A DNA stretch of 64,000 nt, taken from positions 166,650-230,649 of the forward strand of contig SCFE01000067.1 of the NCBI GenBank assembly GCA_004352715.1. The letters run 5' to 3'. Positions 10,462-22,029 of the stretch are shown here, piece by piece; the stretch's first letter is position 1, and every line of letters begins with the position of its first letter. Below the pieces are notes generated by a model that did no database searches, was not told the DNA's origin, and saw nothing but the letters and a program-made list of their open reading frames with translations. Source of the stretch: Hofstenia miamia (taxonomy: Eukaryota; Xenacoelomorpha; Acoela). The position numbers and the translations under genes were made by a program.

Positions 10462-13300
10462 CCTGCTACAACCCTAGACGCTACATGAATTCAAAACAAA
10501 CTTCAAGATTATTTATCTAAATACTAGAAGTCTTAGTGCAAATTGCAATGAATTTATTCAAATGCTAAGCAAAATAGGAAACAACAGAATATATGTTTTT
10601 ACAGAAACTTGATTTAAAGATTCTGATAATTTAAAATTCTCATATAATTCAGATAGTAATGCTTTTGATATTCATTTTAAGAAGGATTCAAACGTTGTTG
10701 AGGAGTAATGATGCTTATTCCAAAGTACTTAAAATCAAAACACAGAAATTACCTAGAAATCACATTTCCGAAACTATGTGGTTTGAAAATCGTTTTCAAA
10801 GTCCTGCAGCAGGGAACTCATAAACATTTGTTACAATCCTAATAAGAATCTGATTTGTGCAACCACAAAATTGAAGAAAAGGAATATGCCATTTTTTAAA
10901 ATAAGTTTTATAGTTTCCTTGGAGATTTTAATTCCAGCTACCAGAATTCTGCGGAATCAAAAAATATTGAACATATTTGCTATAATTTTGATATTTAAAC
11001 TATTAATAAATCCAAGACAACTAGATATTCAAATTTGGTAGATTATTTCTTATCCGACCGTTCCAATAAATATAGAGCCTATATTTGAATCATTTACGCA
11101 TATGTATGAATTTTACGCATATGTTAATAACTATAAGTTGAAAATTAAACAGGAAATTGATTCTAGGGATTTCAGCAATTTCAATGAGCAGAAATTTATA
11201 AAGTTGTTGAAGAATGTTGTTTTTGATCTAACATATTATGTTATGACGTCGATAGTATGTTAAAATTCATTACGCGTGAAATCATCAAAGCCCTAAAGTA
11301 GCATCCATGTGAATCAAATTAATTAGCTCTAAATTAAGAGCGGTGATTTGCCAACCCCACGATTCCGACTTTATTAAGGAACAGGTAGTTTACATTCAGA
11401 TGATGACCAAGATATTGCGTTCAAGACCAAGGGTGATTATTTTAGTCACCAAACTGATCGAAGCACGAACTTCACAGTAATTAAGAATGGCTATAAATAT
11501 TATATTTGCAACTAGTTTTATACTTTCTTTTACTAAGATAATGATTTTTAAATAATATATTAGCTATACACTACTTTTGAGTAATCTTGATGGCCAAGGG
11601 TGATTTTTTCAATCACCCAAGATCAAGAAAATACAGTAAAACTGAATGAACGTTCATTGAATTTTATTTCATTTAAGAGAAGATTGGAGGCTTACACAAA
11701 GTTATTTACTGTGGCATTTGAAGAAAACAAATTTCATTCCTTTGCCGTATTTTTCGCAGACAGTCTCATTGCACTGAAGGCCGAAATTGGAGGTAGCTGT
11801 GACATTCAATTGTATTTTTCCTTAATAATGTGGCATGTCAGAAAACGTCTAATTTAGCAAGATGAAAAGTCATGCCGTATGGCAGCGTAAGTCCTCCAAC
11901 CAGAAATGGAAGTGGTACCCTTAATTGGTGACCACGTCCGGTGAACATTGTTGACAACTTTCTTCCGAAATGCATCAAATTTCGCAAGTTGCTTCCACCG
12001 TGGGTTTCTGCAAAATCATCTAAGCTTATTAAACGAAAGAACACAGTTGATTCCAGTGATGCTCTATCCTTTCTTGAGACAGGTGTGGAGAATGCAATGA
12101 TAAAGTGTATCATTCATTCTGCGGATTACGACATCTCTACATACAAAATTACTAGAATTCTCAAAGATCTCAACCAGACGAAATCTCATGACTTGGACAA
12201 ATTACCTCCAGGGCTTTTTAAGAATCTTGCTTCAGCTCTGTCCATATCGATTCATATTCCTCCACAATTTAAAATAAGTTGTATTTCACCCCCCTTCAAG
12301 AAGGGAGATTTTAACGCTGTTTAAAATTACCGTCCTCTTCTGCTGCTTAATGTTGTCAGTCATGTGTTTGAAAAGTGTCTTTTCATAAGCATTTGTTGTC
12401 TGCTCAATATGGCTTTGTCAAGAAACGTTCTTGTATTACAAACCTACACGACTTTCTACCTAAATTTATAGTTCTATTGACAACCCGTCAATCATTGCCA
12501 TCTACATTCACTTTGCCAAGGCGTTTGACAAGGTTGCCCATTCACAGTTACTGAAGAAGCTCTGGGCTATTGGCATAGGTGGGAAACTGCTCTTGACCTT
12601 ACGGGGTTACTTGACTGGTCACATACAATGTGTTCGAATAGATGATATTGTATCAAATAAGCTCAATGACCTTTCAGGTGTTCCACAACGTTCTATTTTG
12701 GGTCCGTTTAATTTTGCATATTCATTAACTACTTGCCAGAAATTATGCACTCCTTGACATATATATTTGCTGATGATGTTAAACTTGTTGTTGCTAGGAA
12801 TACGCACTTGCTGCAGTCCGATGTTGACAGTCTGGAAAAGGTGGTGCTGTCACAATGGTATGATGCTGGCTTCAGCTAAGTGCAATGTCTTGGTAATTAG
12901 TGGGACTTCTGTATGTTGATACTTAAATTTCTCCAGCAATGTATAACCAAGTGGATTATTCACTATGAAGACATGTCTTACAGGAATCGACTTGTTAAGC
13001 TCAACCTCCTGCAACTCAACATGTACCTTCAAATAAACGACATTTTGACCCTTGTAAAGATCATGCAGGGATACTATGGTGATGATTTACTCAAAATGTT
13101 CCAAACGTCATCTATCTGTCGAACAACGAAATTTGTTCTTTCCCATATTCGTATGGAAAAGTTTCGAGATGCTTTCTTTTTTTGTTGCTCTCCACTCGTC
13201 AACATTATTTGTGAACAAATAAATTTCTGGAACTATATCGATCTCAAGTCTAAAACTCTCAACTTTTTCTGGGCAATGTTACATTAAAACTTTTCTGAGA
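10462..13300 (+). pseudogene. Decayed non-LTR retrotransposon (endonuclease + RT), CR1/jockey-like
   Basis: The plus strand carries all parts of a LINE ORF2, broken by many stops and shifts. About 10495-10620 gives IIYLNTRSLSANCNEF and YVFTET, the start of an APE-type endonuclease. About 10915 gives LGDFN, the endonuclease catalytic motif. At 11940-12350 lies the RT thumb/fingers lead-in with PPFKKGDFNAV, a stop, then NYRPLLLLNVVSHVFEKC. At 12500-12700 IHFAKAFDKVAHSQLLKKL and SGVPQRSILGP follow. At 12758 IFADDVKLVVA is the palm motif. At 12913-13287 is the C-terminal tail with MQGYYGDDLLKMF. Around 11427 and 11595 an AAGGGTGATT hairpin occurs twice, and 11600-11857 is not recognisable LINE sequence, so an insertion may sit there. 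Confidence 0.75.
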
Positions 13301-13531
13301 CTACTCTGCACCTGGAAGATGTTCTGTGAATGAGGTTTCTGTCGGAACAACATTTATTTTTAAACTTGTAGCTGGGAGTAATCCCTCAACGTAGTTGAAA
13401 TCCTTTATAATAAGAGTCAAAAGCAATTTATTGCAAAAATTCTTTAGTACAAGACTATAAACTAAAAAAAACTATTTACAAAATAATAGTAGCATATAAT
13501 ATATTATTGTGTGGTGTGTGTTTGTTGGGGA

Positions 13532-13552
13532 TGTGTGTGTGTGTGTGTGTGT
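13532..13552. repeat. (GT)n microsatellite at the 3' end of the LINE
   Basis: About ten GT units lie just outside the stop codon of the minus-strand LINE frame, i.e. (CA)n in its 3' UTR. Confidence 0.85.
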
Positions 13553-13555
13553 ACA

Positions 13556-15691
13556 TTATCTAGGATCATACGAAATTTTCGAAGGAGTGTAGTGTATTAT
13601 TGTCATTAAGTATGCATTTTCTGTGAAAGTGGAATGTTCGCACTTTTTTCTAAATTTTTTGTAGTTAATTTCCATTTTAATTTCATGTTCTAAGTTATTC
13701 CAAATTTTAGTTGCTATGTGGTGAAAACTATTTGAATGTTTATCTAAGCATAAAAATTTTTGAGAACGTTCATTTAACTTAATATATTGTTTTAAAAATG
13801 AAAGAGAAGGTGTACCAGATTTACACTTAAATAATATTGATACCATATGCATTTGAATTCTGTAATAAGGAGCTAATATTTTATATTGAATTCGATAGAC
13901 GGATGAACTGTCATGTTTTTGCGCAAAGTTAAGTGTTTTAAGAGACCAATTGAAAGTTTTAGACAGAAGTATGCGATATTTTGAATTTATGTTTGTAAAG
14001 AGAAATGAGCAATATTGAAAATGAGATAAACAAAAAGAATTTATTAATTGTTTGTGATATATATTTGAGACGTTTCGCAGATGGTAAAGATACCTAACTC
14101 CAGAAGCCATTTTTTTAATTTTAGTCATTAAAAATTGTTCGAAATTTAAATCATTGTCAATCTCAACACCTAAATAATTTATTGATTCACTTTGCTTTAT
14201 TGGTACTTGATTTATATTTAGTTCAATGTTTTTTGTGAGATTTTTAAATGTTTTAGGCGAGAAAATTATAAATTGTGTTTTTTCAATATTTACTTTCAAT
14301 TGATTATTTGAGAAATACTTTGTTAAATGTTCGATGTCATTTTGGAGAATTTTTGTAGCATTAAAGGCATTTAAATTAGTACTTATGAGACAGGTATCGT
14401 CCGCATATTGATAAATATTACTGTTTTTTATCTGTTTCGTTATATCATTTACGTAGAGTGAGAATAGGATGGGGCCAAGAACTGTGCCCTGAGGTACCCT
14501 ACGGTTAGTTGTAATATATTTTGATTTTGTGCCATTAAGTATAACTCGTTGCTGTCGATTTATAAGGAAGTTCATTATCAAATTTATAGCGTTGTCATCA
14601 AAATTATAATGCATTAATTTGTCTTTCAGTATGTCAAAGTTCATTGAGTTAAACGCTTTGCTCAAATCGAGAAGGGCAACACAACTACATTTATTAGAAG
14701 CTAAATTTGATTTTATTTGCTGTGATATTGACAAAATTGCATCTTGAGTGCTAAACCCATTACGGAAACCAAATTGTTTTTTCGAAAGAATATTTTCAGA
14801 TATCAAATATGCATTTATTTGATTATTTAATAATTTTTCAAATAGTTTACTGAAAGGATGGCCAATGCAAATTGGCCCATAATTTTGTGCGTTTAGAGGA
14901 TCGCCTTTTTTATATATAGGGCTTATGTCTGATTTCTTAAATATATCAGGGAATTCATTATCAATAATACATTGGTTAAATGCGAATAGAAGATGTTCAC
15001 TAAAGATATGAAAATGACGTTTAATAATAAAGATTGGAAGATTATAGGATGCAGTTGATTTATTTGTGTCTAAATTTTTTATTATGGTTTCTAGTTCATT
15101 TGCATTTACGAGTCTAAAAGAAAAGTATGATTTTGCTGGGAATTTATTAATGTTTGTCTTTCTCTTATATTGGGGAAAATTGAAATTGCCAAGTTCCTTA
15201 AATGTTGCATTTAGATGGTCTATTATTCTTGTTTTTTCCGTTGTAATTTTGTTATCAATACTTAATTCGTTAATGTCAGTTGAAAGTCCTTTACTTTTTC
15301 CCAAAAATTTATGAATATATCGCCATTTTTCGTTTGTATTGCTTAGTTTATCGAAGAACCTTTTCTGTTTTAAGGCAGATTTTTTATTTCTTAATTGTTT
15401 AATCATCTTCTTTGATTTTTCGTAATTAGTCCAATTAGTTGTTGTCGGCTCTGTTTTAGCGAGTTCAAATAATTTTCTTTTAATACTTACTTGTTCACGT
15501 ATATATTTATCATCGGCATTTGATAAAGCAAATTTTCGCGCCTTTAATTTTACTTTGCGGTACTTAATTGGTGCCGCTTTATTAATTGCATTGCAAATTT
15601 CTTTGGAGATATAATTAATCATACAAGATCCAGATTTTAATGTGTATATATAGTTGAACGAAATGATGTTTTCTTTCGAAATAATATACAT
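13556..15691 (-). CDS. Non-LTR retrotransposon reverse transcriptase, intact 711-aa frame
   Basis: One open frame of 711 codons encodes the RT part of a LINE ORF2 (copies element RNA into the genome at a nicked target). Order of motifs: basic, coiled lead-in (residues 40-130); ISPIYKKGDPLNAQNYGP (about 260); QFGFRNGFSTQDAI (about 310); LLDLSKAFNSMNFDILKDKL (about 345), with a catalytic Asp; VPQGTVLGPILFSLYVNDI (about 400); YQYADDTCLIS (about 425), with both palm Asp; and the C-terminal region with NYLGVEIDNDLNF (about 505). No APE endonuclease lies at the N-terminus or upstream, so the copy is probably 5'-truncated; the first in-frame Met may not be a used start. The lack of stops contrasts with all other elements here and suggests a young insertion. 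It lies tail-to-tail with the decayed LINE on plus. Confidence 0.85.
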   Translation of the reverse strand: MYIISKENIISFNYIYTLKSGSCMINYISKEICNAINKAAPIKYRKVKLKARKFALSNADDKYIREQVSIKRKLFELAKTEPTTTNWTNYEKSKKMIKQLRNKKSALKQKRFFDKLSNTNEKWRYIHKFLGKSKGLSTDINELSIDNKITTEKTRIIDHLNATFKELGNFNFPQYKRKTNINKFPAKSYFSFRLVNANELETIIKNLDTNKSTASYNLPIFIIKRHFHIFSEHLLFAFNQCIIDNEFPDIFKKSDISPIYKKGDPLNAQNYGPICIGHPFSKLFEKLLNNQINAYLISENILSKKQFGFRNGFSTQDAILSISQQIKSNLASNKCSCVALLDLSKAFNSMNFDILKDKLMHYNFDDNAINLIMNFLINRQQRVILNGTKSKYITTNRRVPQGTVLGPILFSLYVNDITKQIKNSNIYQYADDTCLISTNLNAFNATKILQNDIEHLTKYFSNNQLKVNIEKTQFIIFSPKTFKNLTKNIELNINQVPIKQSESINYLGVEIDNDLNFEQFLMTKIKKMASGVRYLYHLRNVSNIYHKQLINSFCLSHFQYCSFLFTNINSKYRILLSKTFNWSLKTLNFAQKHDSSSVYRIQYKILAPYYRIQMHMVSILFKCKSGTPSLSFLKQYIKLNERSQKFLCLDKHSNSFHHIATKIWNNLEHEIKMEINYKKFRKKCEHSTFTENAYLMTIIHYTPSKISYDPR

Positions 15692-16440
15692 TATGGCTTA
15701 CATAATATTTATTCAAATCGTTGGTGCTTTAAATATCTTGGAATAGCTACTTACAATTAGGAAAACCGCGGCAATCATAACAGCTTTGATGTTGACTTCC
15801 AAATCCATGGGAACTAAACAACTATATAAAATGTTGAAATATTTTAATTTGTTTAAAAAACATCAAATTCTAATTATAATTAATAAGTAACATTAAAATT
15901 AAAAGACTCAAAGATGAAATTTTTTACTTTTTTTAGTTTACTGCAATAATTTTCATAAATATAGGATTCATCTTTGAATAAGACCTTAAAATAAAAACTA
16001 TTAAATACAGTCTAATTATATAATTCGAACTTTAAAAATTTTAAAATAGTTATGGATGATAAGTATCACTAACACTTGATCAATGATAAATTTCAAAATT
16101 TAAGAATTATTATTTTCAAAAACAAGTGAAAAAAATTGAATTTGAACTATAGCATCGTTAAAATTCATTAAGATATGATCCTGAAAAAGCATATTATCAC
16201 TAGAAAGCCTGAAAATTCGATACCTCTTAAATGCCTGAAGTGGTCAGAATTGACTACCTCCAGAAAAACTGTGCAAATGAAATGAAAGTATCAGAAAGTA
16301 AAATATGCTTATTTTCTACTTTAGTTCCAAATGCATACAGTCATATACTATTGCCTAATCACACTTTTCGCAATTGAAAATTCCAGTTTCCACATTTTCG
16401 TCTCTTGAAAAAGCCACAAGTTGTACTGACCTTATAATTA
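15692..16440. other. No supported feature
   Basis: AT-rich, no coding frame with family resemblance. It may include the end of the piggyBac element that follows on minus. Confidence 0.4.
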
Positions 16441-16449
16441 CAATAGCTT

Positions 16450-17165
16450 GTTCAACACATGCAACTTTTCCCTAAATTTGGTGTAAATTGCACATTTTTT
16501 GAGAAATACCGACCTCATTTCTTGGATTGCATGTAGGTGCATTTTCTTGGACATTGTCTGTCAGAGCAGCTCCGACAACTAATGTATAAAACTTTCTCTT
16601 CAAATTCTTTGCCGCGTTCTTTTTTTATAGAGATCCCTGGCATTAATAGAAGCCATATCAAGTATATTACTTAATACAACAGCTGGCCAACGTTTTGTGG
16701 CTGTCTTGGTGCAGCAAATTCGCGTCATTTGATCCACAAAACTACTTTCTTCTTCAACATAAGAACATGGAGTTTTATAACTCTTGAGAATTAGAAATGC
16801 TTTGACTACAGAATTCTCGCCTATTTTGCTGCATTGTACCAACCATTGCTACTTTTTCCTTTAAAAGAGTTAGTCTCAAAGAAAAAGTTATCGCAAGTGA
16901 TTTTATGTCCCTTCCCCTAAAAATTTCAAAGCAACATTCACCAAATTGATCCACTCTCAAATTCATTTTTTGAAAGATAAAGCCATAATATCTACCACAT
17001 ATTTGTTTTTCAGCTTATTCAACACCTAAAACTTAAGAGCATATTTCTCTGATTGCTTTGCATAAAGACAATCAGACTGGAGCGACGCTTGCAAGATATA
17101 AGATTATTAATCAGGAAGAGACATTCTTTTTAATATTTTCTCGAGATCTTTCAAAGATATCTTTA
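16450..17165 (-). pseudogene. piggyBac-type transposase remnant
   Basis: Read on the minus strand: around 17050 QSEKYALKF then NKYVVDIMAL (family K-P-x-K-x-G-I-K and Y block). Around 16910 in two frames are GRDIK and ITCDNFF, the latter holding the second catalytic Asp of the piggyBac DDD triad. Next come LTLLKEKVAMVGTMQQNRRE (family LVGT..xNRRE), then KSYKTPCSYVEEESSFVDQM and TKRWPAVVLSNILDMASINA (family TKRWP..xxF..LD.A.INA). At least two frameshifts and stops break it, and the N-terminal third is absent. The final cysteine-rich zinc finger is only weakly visible. TTAA flanks were not located. It lies immediately downstream of the scramblase gene on the same strand. Confidence 0.75.
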
Positions 17166-17175
17166 TAATGCTTTA

Positions 17176-17201
17176 ATATATATATATATATATATATATA
17201 C
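17176..17201. repeat. (TA)n microsatellite
   Basis: About 13 TA units followed by CATACATATA. Confidence 0.9.
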
Positions 17202-17916
17202 ATACATATATAAAATTCTCAAAGCGAATGTATATTTAAAAATAATCTTCAACTGATCTTGTCTCATGTAATCAATGAACAAGCACGATCCATATCTATT
17301 ACTTCAAGAGAACGGTACATTCAATTTTTTTAGAAAAATTTCTCCACATATAGAGGATTGATATGAATTTTTCCAATTGAGCTAGTGTAAATTGACTTCC
17401 ACCTCTCCCAAACGTTGATCACAAATGTTTGTGTTGTCATAAATATTTTGTAAGGCATTACAAGAGGTGGCATAATTCCATTTCCAGTTATCCATTTTTA
17501 GAATCAATATCTGCAAATATATTGGCGGTAACTCCTGATGCAGCCGCCCCAATAGCTCAGATTTGGGTCGGGCATGGGTTTTCGAGGCCGGAGTGGGCTT
17601 GTGCCAAAGTTTTGAACCATGTCTGTCTCTGTATTTAACATAAATGCTGAACATAGCAACTAGTAATATTAGTGGCCAGATCTGACCACCTATAGTATTT
17701 AAGGGTTGTAAGCGAATAGTATGCTATCAATTACATTGCTAAAATTAATTTTTGATTAATCCATTTAACTTGCAAAATTTATCAATGTCGTAGATTTTCA
17801 TCACTGCATAACTCATAGTTGGCAAGTAATACCTATGAGATCCAAGATTGAAAGTGGTCAAACTGGGTTTCTAGTGTTAAGAGAATTGTAAATTGAAATT
17901 AATTGTTAAATTAGTT
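17202..17916. other. No supported gene
   Basis: Both strands read open for 70-90 codons at 17380-17655 (a locally GC-richer patch with GGTCGGGCATGGGTTTTCGA) but neither protein resembles a family. Confidence 0.4.
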
Positions 17917-19849
17917 TTACTTAAAGCATTCCGTATCTATAATTGCTTCAAGAAACTCCTCAATGTAATTAGCTATTAATAAAGACTTGGGAGTTGCTCT
18001 AATCAAGAAAAACAAACACTGAACACCAAAGTTGTCTGCATCCGTGTAATACTCTTTAACTAATCCCGAAAATTGCCGAGAGATCTTTCCCACTGTTTTT
18101 GAATCCACTGTCCGAATTACCTAAACATTGGCATTGGATTTAATATTTAAGAGATATACATTAATGATATTTTCATCTATACGTACATTCAAATTTTATT
18201 GAAAACGAATATTATTAAAATATAAATATGGTTAACAGTTTACTGTAAATAAGAAACGGATTTGCTGCAAAATTCTTGACATATTTTTTCATACAATCAT
18301 CTGCACATCCTGTCAATATTTTTTTGAAATCAGAATAAAGCAATCTGTGAATTTGTGTGCGGTATGCCTAAAGAGGTCTGGGAGGTAATCCACATATCAA
18401 AAAACAGTTATAGTCGGGTTTCATGTAATGGTGTGATTTATAACAAGCTAGATTTTTTGCGTAGATTAGGAGTATTGAAGGAAAAAATAATGATTATCAA
18501 ATTCTGAACAAGTTAGTAAAAATATTGAGATTGGTTTACTTTTATACTTACATCAAAATCCTGATCGCAACAAAACACGTGCGGCCAAAAGCACAAGGGT
18601 CCTTGTATCACCAAAAATTCTTTGTGATTCTCATCTCTAATAGAAAACCTTGGAGAATGGAAACTAAACCTAAAATTAACATTTTTAATATCTGATATTA
18701 TTACATTAAATAAAAATATTACAAATCTATTAACCAAAATAAATGTATATCTCAATTAGAAAAAATATTTCATGAATTCTAACACCATCTTCTAATAAAA
18801 TAATATATCTTTCCAGTGTTTTAATATGCTTCTGAGTTAGCTAATTTCCCTTTACACAACCATAATATTCCGTTTTGTAATGAAAGCCATTATTGATAAT
18901 ACCTTCATTTCGTAGTGAGGTCGTGCTATTATCGCATCTAATGAAGTTTAAGGTCTTAGAATACCATTATGTAAGACAGTAACTATATTAATAATATTTG
19001 TGCGCTTCATTTTTTGTTAGAAAGTGCTAATTCATTTTGCCTTACAACCACCTGTATTAATTAAAATATATAAACTTTAAATGTTTCAGAGCTTGCAAGG
19101 AATTTAATGTTATAAATCTCTACAAAGAATTTCGGGCGCTATCTTAGCTGTTGATATTCTCTTTCTAAGATAGTGCAAAAAGCACAGAATATAAAAAATA
19201 CGTATAAGATCACTTACTCTTGCCTTACATATCCAATCACAGTTCCTACAGGTGCTTCAATCGTTACTTCTTCTGCGCAGACATCTGCCGATGCTAATAG
19301 TGTACAGCAAGCACAACATTTGAACTCCCGATTAATTTTCATAACTTCCTTTCCAAAGTTATCAGCAATATGCATGATGAATCCACGCTTAGGCCCACAG
19401 CATTGACGTGAGCACGATCCAGACTCTTCCATTGCATAGTAGATTTGTTGTCCCAAGGTGTTCTTAATTGCATATTTATTGCTTGTTTCCCAAGAGGTGA
19501 ATGCTAAACTTAAATAAATTTCCCATTTACAAAGAAATTTCCTTAGCTTATCATTAGAGCACACACATCAATGTTTGTAATTTGTAAGAAATGTAAGGGT
19601 TTCAATCAATTGGCGTTTTAATAATTTACCTTCCATCATTTCTGTCAATTGATGAACTAATATTTGATCAACTTGAGAGAGATATTCTAATCCAGAAGGA
19701 CAACCAGATATCTCGGGTTTGGGCATCCACTGAGCTTGCTGTGGCTGTTGAATCTAAAATTATTTATTTCGTTCAAATGCGATGATATTCTAATGTACAG
19801 AGATAAACTCATTAATACCTACAGGTAATGGGGACGAAGCAATGTTCAT
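17917..19849 (-). CDS. PLSCR: Phospholipid scramblase family protein, 5 exons, 252 aa
   Basis: The family moves phospholipids between membrane leaflets in response to Ca2+, or acts as a lipid-bound regulator. Exons on minus: 19849-19823 (MNIASSPLP), 19753-19630, 19503-19218, 18669-18552 and 18120-17917. All introns are GT-AG and the phases agree (27+124+286+118+204 nt = 252 codons plus stop). Family marks: proline/glutamine-rich N-terminus ([13 protein letters not shown]), [38 protein letters not shown], a cysteine cluster ([16 protein letters not shown]), [22 protein letters not shown], and [20 protein letters not shown] then NFGVQ. Length is usual for the family. Odd: the Ca-loop-like DADNFGVQ is followed by CLFF instead of an FPLD-type end, and the hydrophobic C-terminal helix is replaced by a charged one ending TECFK. 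The first exon is chosen by phase only and is the least certain part. Confidence 0.85.
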
Positions 19850-19921
19850 AATTGCTTATTATTAACATTTGAAATTTAAACCTTGGAAAAGTATGAAAAA
19901 TGATTCTTTTCCTTAATTCTC

Positions 19922-21321
19922 ATAGGGTTGTTCATGGCGTAAAATTTTGATCCCCACGATATTTTCCCTGAACTTTTTTAGTTTTTTAGTTTTCCTGTTA
20001 GGAAAGCGTCATTGCCGAAGAATTGTGGCAATTTCACTTTCAATTTATCTCATTAAACTTCATGCTTCGATAACACATGTTGGTTTACAAGATTTTGGGA
20101 GTACTTTCGTCATCATAACTTCCCTGCTATATTAGAAGAAATTATTATTAGTAACAGAATGCTCTTGGCAATGTACCGCATGTTTGCATATGATTCTTTT
20201 GAGAGGAGTGGCAAGACGGTGACCGCGGTTCAGCGTGAGTTTCGCCGTAGATTCAATATTCATCGAAATCACTCTCTTCCCACACGTGACGCAATCTTAC
20301 GATGGGTTAATAATCTTCGAACAGGAGGCTCAATAATGAAAAAATCCCTGTACGGTCCTCGACGTACAGTGCGTACTCCAGAAAATGTTGAAGGAGTCAG
20401 ACAGGCAATGTTACAAAGCCCACATCGCTCTGCTGGGAGATATTCAGCTGCTCTCCAAATCAGCGATCGTACAGTAAGACGAATTTTGCACGAAGACTTA
20501 CATTTTCACCCTTACAAGTTAGCGATTAGACAGGAATTGAATGCAAGGGACTACCCCCAACGATTGAACTTTGCACAGAGCATGCTCGCACTTTATGAGC
20601 GAAATGAAAAAATGATTGTGGCAATGAGTGATGAAGCCCATTTCCACCTCAATGGGGCTGTTAACCAACAGAATTTTCGATACGGTGCTGCTGAAAATCC
20701 ACGAAAAACCACTGCATAGTCTCAAGGTGACAGTTTGGTGCGCGGTTGGAAGGTTTGGCGTTATCGGTCCCTATTTCTTTGAACAAGATGGGGCTACCGT
20801 TACCATAACATCTGAGCATTACGTTGAGATGGTCAACACCTTTTTCATCCCTGAGTTAAATAGACGGCATATTGATCATCAACAATTGTGGTTTCAGCAA
20901 GATGGGGCCACGGCCCACACCGTCAGAGCGTCAATGGCTGTTCTTCGACACCTGTTTCCTAACCATCTCATTTCGAGATTTGGTGATCTTTTGTGACCTC
21001 CTTGATCCCCCGACTTGTCAACATGTGATTTTTTTAATATGAGGGTTTCTCAAGTCACGTATCTATGATGACATTAGATGAATTGAAGGAAGCGATCCGT
21101 CAACAAATCATTCAAATCAACGGCGCCCTCTTGGAAAGAGTGGAATCTAATTGTCGTGAACGCCTTCAACACTGCGTCAACGAAAACGGACATCACATGA
21201 GTGATGTCATTTTCCGTTCATAATTATTTTGAAATGCTATGCTACCATTAAAACTTGTTTGCAGTAATACCTTACGTTTTTTTTATATTCCAAAAACACT
21301 TGGTTCCCGTGCCGCACCCTG
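19922..21321 (+). mobile_element. Tc1/mariner-superfamily element (DD41D-like spacing)
   Basis: The right end is GTGCCGCACCCTG followed by TA (21322-21323), a typical CAGGGTGCGG-type inverted repeat. The left end near 19922 (CATAGGGTTGTTCATGGCG) is a weak, decayed match, so the left boundary is approximate. It encloses one transposase pseudogene. It lies about 70 bp upstream of the scramblase start. Confidence 0.6.
20159..21223 (+). pseudogene. Transposase, Tc1/mariner (IS630) superfamily, broken
   Basis: The first frame (20159-20719) has the paired helix-turn-helix region (VTAVQREFRRRFNIHRNHSL, then RTVRTPENVEGVRQAML and SDRTVRRILHEDLHFHPYKL) and the first catalytic Asp in MSDEAHFHLNG. After a frameshift near 20690 the second frame has VTVWCAVGRFGVIGPYFFE and WFQQDGATAHT (second Asp). 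The third catalytic region follows after stops at 20994 (a TGG-type codon now TGA) and 21003, with SPDLSTCDFF. The Asp to Asp distance in the aligned frame is 41 residues if that last Asp is the catalytic one. The tail ends CVNENGHHMSDVIF. At least two stops and two shifts make it inactive. Confidence 0.8.
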
Positions 21322-21334
21322 TATAAACTTACAA

Positions 21335-22020
21335 TGCCGTTTCAAAGGCAAGTAATTGACTTTATAGGACCTAAAACCCTCGCAACAATGCAAGAAATCG
21401 ATGAATTCTCACTGTAATTGATGAATTCAGAAGAAGGCCTTTCCCGTTTCCCACGGAATATATGGAAGCTCCACTTTCTGGTAGCAGATTTTTATCACTA
21501 TTTGAAACTTCATCATTTATCAACAGTGATCTAGGAAGTGCTTTTGTATTCGAGTATTATAATGCAACTTGGACATCTCGCGGGATGGTAAGCTCAAAAG
21601 ACATATCTTTATAAACCTAGTTTAATAGACAGAATGAAAAGTACAATTGAATCATTTGGAAGATGAATTTTAATGGCATTGCATTCATCGCAACCTGTCT
21701 AGTTCCCTTTGGGAGATAATTCCACTCCAAAATCTGTCTGTTATTCATTCCTTAATTTGCACGACAATGAAAGATTTTCTTAAGCAGATTTCCAGAAGTT
21801 CGAAAGACATGGTACACGAATATTCTTTCTTCCGTATTGACTAAATTCTGGTAATGAAGCCTTGCTTAAAAGACGAGTTCGTTGCAGGAACAATCACCAT
21901 AGGCGATCCTGTAAAGACTATTTTTATGATTTCGCCTCATTGTGCAAGAATTCAAACTTTTAATTGCAGAATTGATACTTTGTCAACTATACTTGACCAT
22001 AAATCTCTTTCCAAGAATCA
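21335..22020 (+). pseudogene. Ty3/gypsy integrase remnant
   Basis: Plus-strand fragments in shifting frames: PFQRQVIDFIGPKT (first catalytic Asp region), VIDEFRRRPFPFPTEYMEAP, FINSDLGSAFV (second Asp region, SDxGxxF), then WEIIPLQNLSVIHSLICTTM (C-terminal part of the core) and a final block with FVAGTITIGDP. Stops and shifts are frequent. No flanking LTRs were seen. It begins within 15 bp of the right end of the Tc1/mariner element, so that element probably inserted into this older copy. Confidence 0.65.
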
Positions 22021-22029
22021 TACAGCTTA

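Noticed and set aside
11838-12113. Minus-strand 91-codon frame
   Set aside because: Antisense to the LINE RT lead-in on plus.
17382-17654. 90-codon minus frame rich in Pro/His
   Set aside because: No motif, and the opposite strand is equally open; likely chance in a GC-richer patch.
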